This document shows, piece after piece, positions 5,298 through 7,191 of a stretch of 7,191 nt of DNA. The stretch is from the NCBI GenBank assembly GCA_937873665.1, contig CALMYW010000432.1:1-7191 (forward strand). The letters run 5' to 3'. The position numbers and the translations under genes were made by a program. The notes beneath the pieces were generated by a model. It searched no databases. It had not been told where the DNA came from and saw nothing but the letters and a program-made list of their open reading frames with translations. Within the stretch, counting starts at the first letter, position 1, and each line of letters begins with the position of its first letter. The DNA comes from an uncultured Sphingorhabdus sp. Its GTDB lineage: Bacteria; Pseudomonadota; Alphaproteobacteria; Sphingomonadales; Sphingomonadaceae.

Positions 5298-5550
5298 CTC
5301 GATGTTCGATTTGAGCGATGCGCTTGAGGTATTCAGCAGCCTTGTTCGCAGCACTCGCCGCCGTGAAGATTGCTTTGCGGTCGCCTTTGAGAATGCGAAG
5401 CCAGTGGCCGATATAGTCGGCATGATCGGCACGTGGTTCTGCCGTGATGCCAAGATCACCACAGAGGAACGCAGCGCCAAGTTCTGCCACATATCCTGAC
5501 AGTCCAGCCCCAATCTGACTTCCGACGCCAATTTTTAGGACGCGCATCAT
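5287..5550 (-). CDS. Detached ArdC C-terminal module, 87 residues
   Basis: From about residue 20 the protein aligns without gaps to the end of the neighbouring ArdC: a hand alignment over 53 residues (ELGAAF to KAAEYL against ELTASF to AAADWM) gives 31 identities. Shared blocks include DLGI, PRADHA, WLR-x-LK and AIFTAAS. It keeps the helix with the glutamate that serves as third metal ligand (VAELGAAF) but lacks the HExxH motif and the DNA-binding N-domain, so it cannot be a peptidase alone. The start ATG 5550 overlaps the ArdC stop (ATGA), which favours coupled translation. It is most simply the tail of an older ardC left when a new ardC recombined in. The frame is intact and could make a small protein that binds or modulates ArdC; that is speculation. 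A reading as pseudogene is equally acceptable. Confidence 0.65.
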   Translation of the reverse strand: MMRVLKIGVGSQIGAGLSGYVAELGAAFLCGDLGITAEPRADHADYIGHWLRILKGDRKAIFTAASAANKAAEYLKRIAQIEHREAA

Positions 5551-6449
5551 GCCGCCAACTCCTCGGGCTGGGGTTGCTGGGCGTGCATCCAGTCGGCTGC
5601 GGCCTGTGCCTTGCTGGCGGCGGTGAAGATGGCGCGAGGGTCGTCCTTCAGCACGCGCAACCACGATGCCACGTATGCGGCATGATCGGCGCGCGGATGG
5701 TGGGCGATCCCGAGGTCGGCGAGCACGAACGAAGCTGTCAGTTCGGCGCAGATCTCCTCGATCGCCAGACTGTCCCGCTTGAAACGTTCGGCAAAGTTGC
5801 GATCGAGCCGGTGCTTTGCCCCTGTGGCGTGGGCCGCCTCATGCAAAAGCGTGCCCATCTGTGCTGATGCATCCCGAAACGAGGCAAAGGTCGGCATGAA
5901 GATGTGATCGAGGTCGATCCGGTAGTGCGCATCGTAGGCGCCCTCGGTGATCGGGATCTTGAGGGCCGCGACGAAAGCTTCGGCGTGCCCGAACCGCTCG
6001 CCCTCGGGTAGAACTGCGACAGGAGCGGGCTCATAGCCCTCGACCTGTGCGAGGTTGAACACGGTGAAGGCCCGGGCGAACATGCGGCCGGGGTCGGCTT
6101 CGCCGTCGTCATGATCATCATCGGCGCGCGATGCGGCCTGCTTCCAGAACACGACGGTGGTTCCGCGCTCACCCTTGCGGACCTGTCCGCCAAGAGCTGC
6201 CCACTGGCGATAGGTCCCCCAAAGACCACTGGAATAGCTGCTGGCTTCGGCGGCAATCCAGAGCGCCAGCACATTGACACCGCGATAGCGACGGCGGGAG
6301 GTGACGTTCTGCGGCCTCGTCGTGGCAGCGCCATCATGGTGCCAGGGCATGCGCCAATCGCCGGCACCGGCTTCGATGGCAGAGACAATCTCGGTGGTGA
6401 TGCGCGAATAGACGTCGGCTCGCGGCGTCGCAGGGTGGGATCGGGACAT
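5547..6449 (-). CDS. ardC: ArdC-like antirestriction protein (ssDNA-binding domain plus zincin peptidase)
   Basis: ArdC proteins protect incoming plasmid DNA from host restriction after conjugation. This 300-residue copy is full length. Residues about 10-130 match the ArdC N-domain that binds single-stranded DNA (DVYSRITTEIVSAIEAG, then GVNVLALW, GTYRQW, and VRKGERGTTVVFWK). Residues about 145-290 match the zincin-like domain: HEAAH at 203-207 and E236 (CAELTASF) as probable third ligand. The HExxH motif is HEAAH where many relatives have HELAH, a mild variant that keeps every metal and catalytic residue. An acidic insert (DDDHDDGEADP, about 110-120) separates the halves. The start at ATG 6449 has GGAGA six bases upstream. 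The gene follows the integrase by 44 bases on the same strand and overlaps the ArdC-tail gene by ATGA, so the three may be one transcript. Confidence 0.9.
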   Translation of the reverse strand: MSRSHPATPRADVYSRITTEIVSAIEAGAGDWRMPWHHDGAATTRPQNVTSRRRYRGVNVLALWIAAEASSYSSGLWGTYRQWAALGGQVRKGERGTTVVFWKQAASRADDDHDDGEADPGRMFARAFTVFNLAQVEGYEPAPVAVLPEGERFGHAEAFVAALKIPITEGAYDAHYRIDLDHIFMPTFASFRDASAQMGTLLHEAAHATGAKHRLDRNFAERFKRDSLAIEEICAELTASFVLADLGIAHHPRADHAAYVASWLRVLKDDPRAIFTAASKAQAAADWMHAQQPQPEELAA

Positions 6450-6493
6450 GGCGGGTCTCCACGACGAGCGGAGGGAAACTCTCTTCCGCTCCT

Positions 6494-7191
6494 TCAGCCC
6501 GTCACCCGAAAACCGGCCTCCTCTCCCTCTCCCGCCACACCGGTCCGAGGTGTGGCGGCACCGGGCGCGATCTGTTCGAGGACACGCTCAATCCTTGCCA
6601 CCTCGGCCTGAAGCGTTACCCGCTGCGGTTCTGGAAGCCGCTTCTCGCGCAGCAACAGCCGCGCCTCGTCAGCTCCGCGCTGCCAGGCCGGGCGATGCCG
6701 TTCGGCAATGCAGGCATTGGGGCAGCGGACCGGCTCGCACATGGCGATCATTGGTCCGGTCGCACCCGGTTCCGAAATGCGGTTGAGGCACAGGGCAGTT
6801 GCCGGATCAAAGAAGCAATCGGCCAGCGGGCCGACATGCAATGTCCGCGCGAGACTGCCCAGCATGGTGCGCAGACGTGGCCGGTCGGCAATCATGGCAG
6901 GTAGCGGCGCCAACTCGTGGGCGGCAGTATCAAGCACAACTCCGACCCTGTTCGCGGCAGGTCCGCCAAGGCGCGCGCCACCTTGCCGCTCGTCGAAGTA
7001 GACGAGGATATCGTCGATCTGGCCAAGCGCGCGCTGGGCTTCGATCTCTCCCCGAAATCCGGACCGGCTGCTGCCGGCATAGCCTTCGAACGCCGCAACG
7101 CTGGCGTGCTTGTACTGGATCATGCCGGCAATCGTCCCAAAGGGCCGGTTGGCGATGTGCCAGGCAATGGTCCGGCGAAACTGGCGTGTGG
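6494..7191 (-). CDS. Tyrosine recombinase / integrase, C-terminal part
   Basis: The reading frame runs off the window; the first visible residues are TRQFRRTIAWHIANRPFG, so the ATG at 7123 is internal. RQFRRTIAW corresponds to the HxxR box of tyrosine recombinases (Arg kept, first His replaced). QYKHASVAAFEGYAG supplies the H-x8-Y pattern, with the nucleophile tyrosine encoded at 7081-7079. These enzymes cut and rejoin DNA through a phosphotyrosine to integrate or excise an element. Beyond the catalytic core lies an unusual tail of about 190 residues with a cysteine cluster (C-x16-C-x4-C-x3-C, then H five residues on) that may bind zinc, and a charged helix. Such a tail is familiar to me from large integrases of proteobacterial genomic islands. 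The ardC gene follows 44 bases downstream. The att site is not visible. Confidence 0.8.
   Translation of the reverse strand, partial: TRQFRRTIAWHIANRPFGTIAGMIQYKHASVAAFEGYAGSSRSGFRGEIEAQRALGQIDDILVYFDERQGGARLGGPAANRVGVVLDTAAHELAPLPAMIADRPRLRTMLGSLARTLHVGPLADCFFDPATALCLNRISEPGATGPMIAMCEPVRCPNACIAERHRPAWQRGADEARLLLREKRLPEPQRVTLQAEVARIERVLEQIAPGAATPRTGVAGEGEEAGFRVTG

Noticed and set aside
5005..5499. Plus-strand open frame of 164 codons
   Set aside because: It lies opposite the ArdC-tail gene, whose homology to ArdC is clear; the translation has a His-rich run and no recognisable motif.
5738..6388. Minus-strand open frame of 216 codons in another phase
   Set aside because: It is a shadow of ardC in GC-rich DNA; the ArdC frame has every expected domain and motif.
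1..7191. CRISPR arrays, tRNA, rRNA, insertion-sequence ends, replication iterons
   Set aside because: Looked for by eye; no regularly spaced repeats, cloverleaf, transposase or paired terminal repeats were found.

Overview
The window looks like part of a conjugative or integrative element (plasmid or ICE) from an alphaproteobacterium, most likely of the order Hyphomicrobiales (rhizobia and relatives). This rests on the relaxase type, the ArdC protein, the large tyrosine integrase, and several very small proteins that resemble ones I know from rhizobial plasmids. It is recognition by eye, not a database result, and genus cannot be set. Base composition is patchy. Hand counts of single 60-base lines give about 55% GC in the relaxase tail (901-960), 37-40% in the DGQHR gene (1681-1740, 1801-1860), 33% in the metallopeptidase gene (4081-4140), and 63% in the ArdC gene (6001-6060). 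This suggests assembly from pieces of different origin.

Layout. 1-1089 (+): the 3' part of a mobilization relaxase, split by an in-frame TGA at 628-630. 1101-2611 (-): an AT-rich two-gene cassette of a DGQHR-domain protein (DndB-like superfamily) followed by a small GIY-YIG nuclease, joined by a 4-base TTGA stop/start overlap. 2856-3029 (+): a 57-residue conserved-looking protein with a terminator. 3063-3269 (-): a 68-residue small protein. 3283-3598: no gene, some dyad symmetry. 3599-4630 (-): an orphan HELGH zinc metallopeptidase with a near-consensus promoter, no Shine-Dalgarno, and a 9-G tract early in the reading frame. 4715-5023 (-): a 102-residue hypothetical protein. 5287-5550 (-): a detached ArdC C-terminal module. 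5547-6449 (-): a full ArdC antirestriction protein. 6494-7191 (-): the C-terminal part of a tyrosine recombinase that runs off the window.

How the parts fit. The relaxase would nick and lead DNA transfer, the integrase would insert or excise the element, and ArdC would protect incoming DNA from host restriction. The DGQHR/GIY-YIG pair and the metallopeptidase look like cargo in this backbone. The pair is the best candidate for an undescribed system: a nucleotide- or DNA-sensing protein coupled to a nuclease, perhaps acting against modified or foreign DNA. That function is inference only. The metallopeptidase could be an effector or toxin-like protein, possibly phase-variable.
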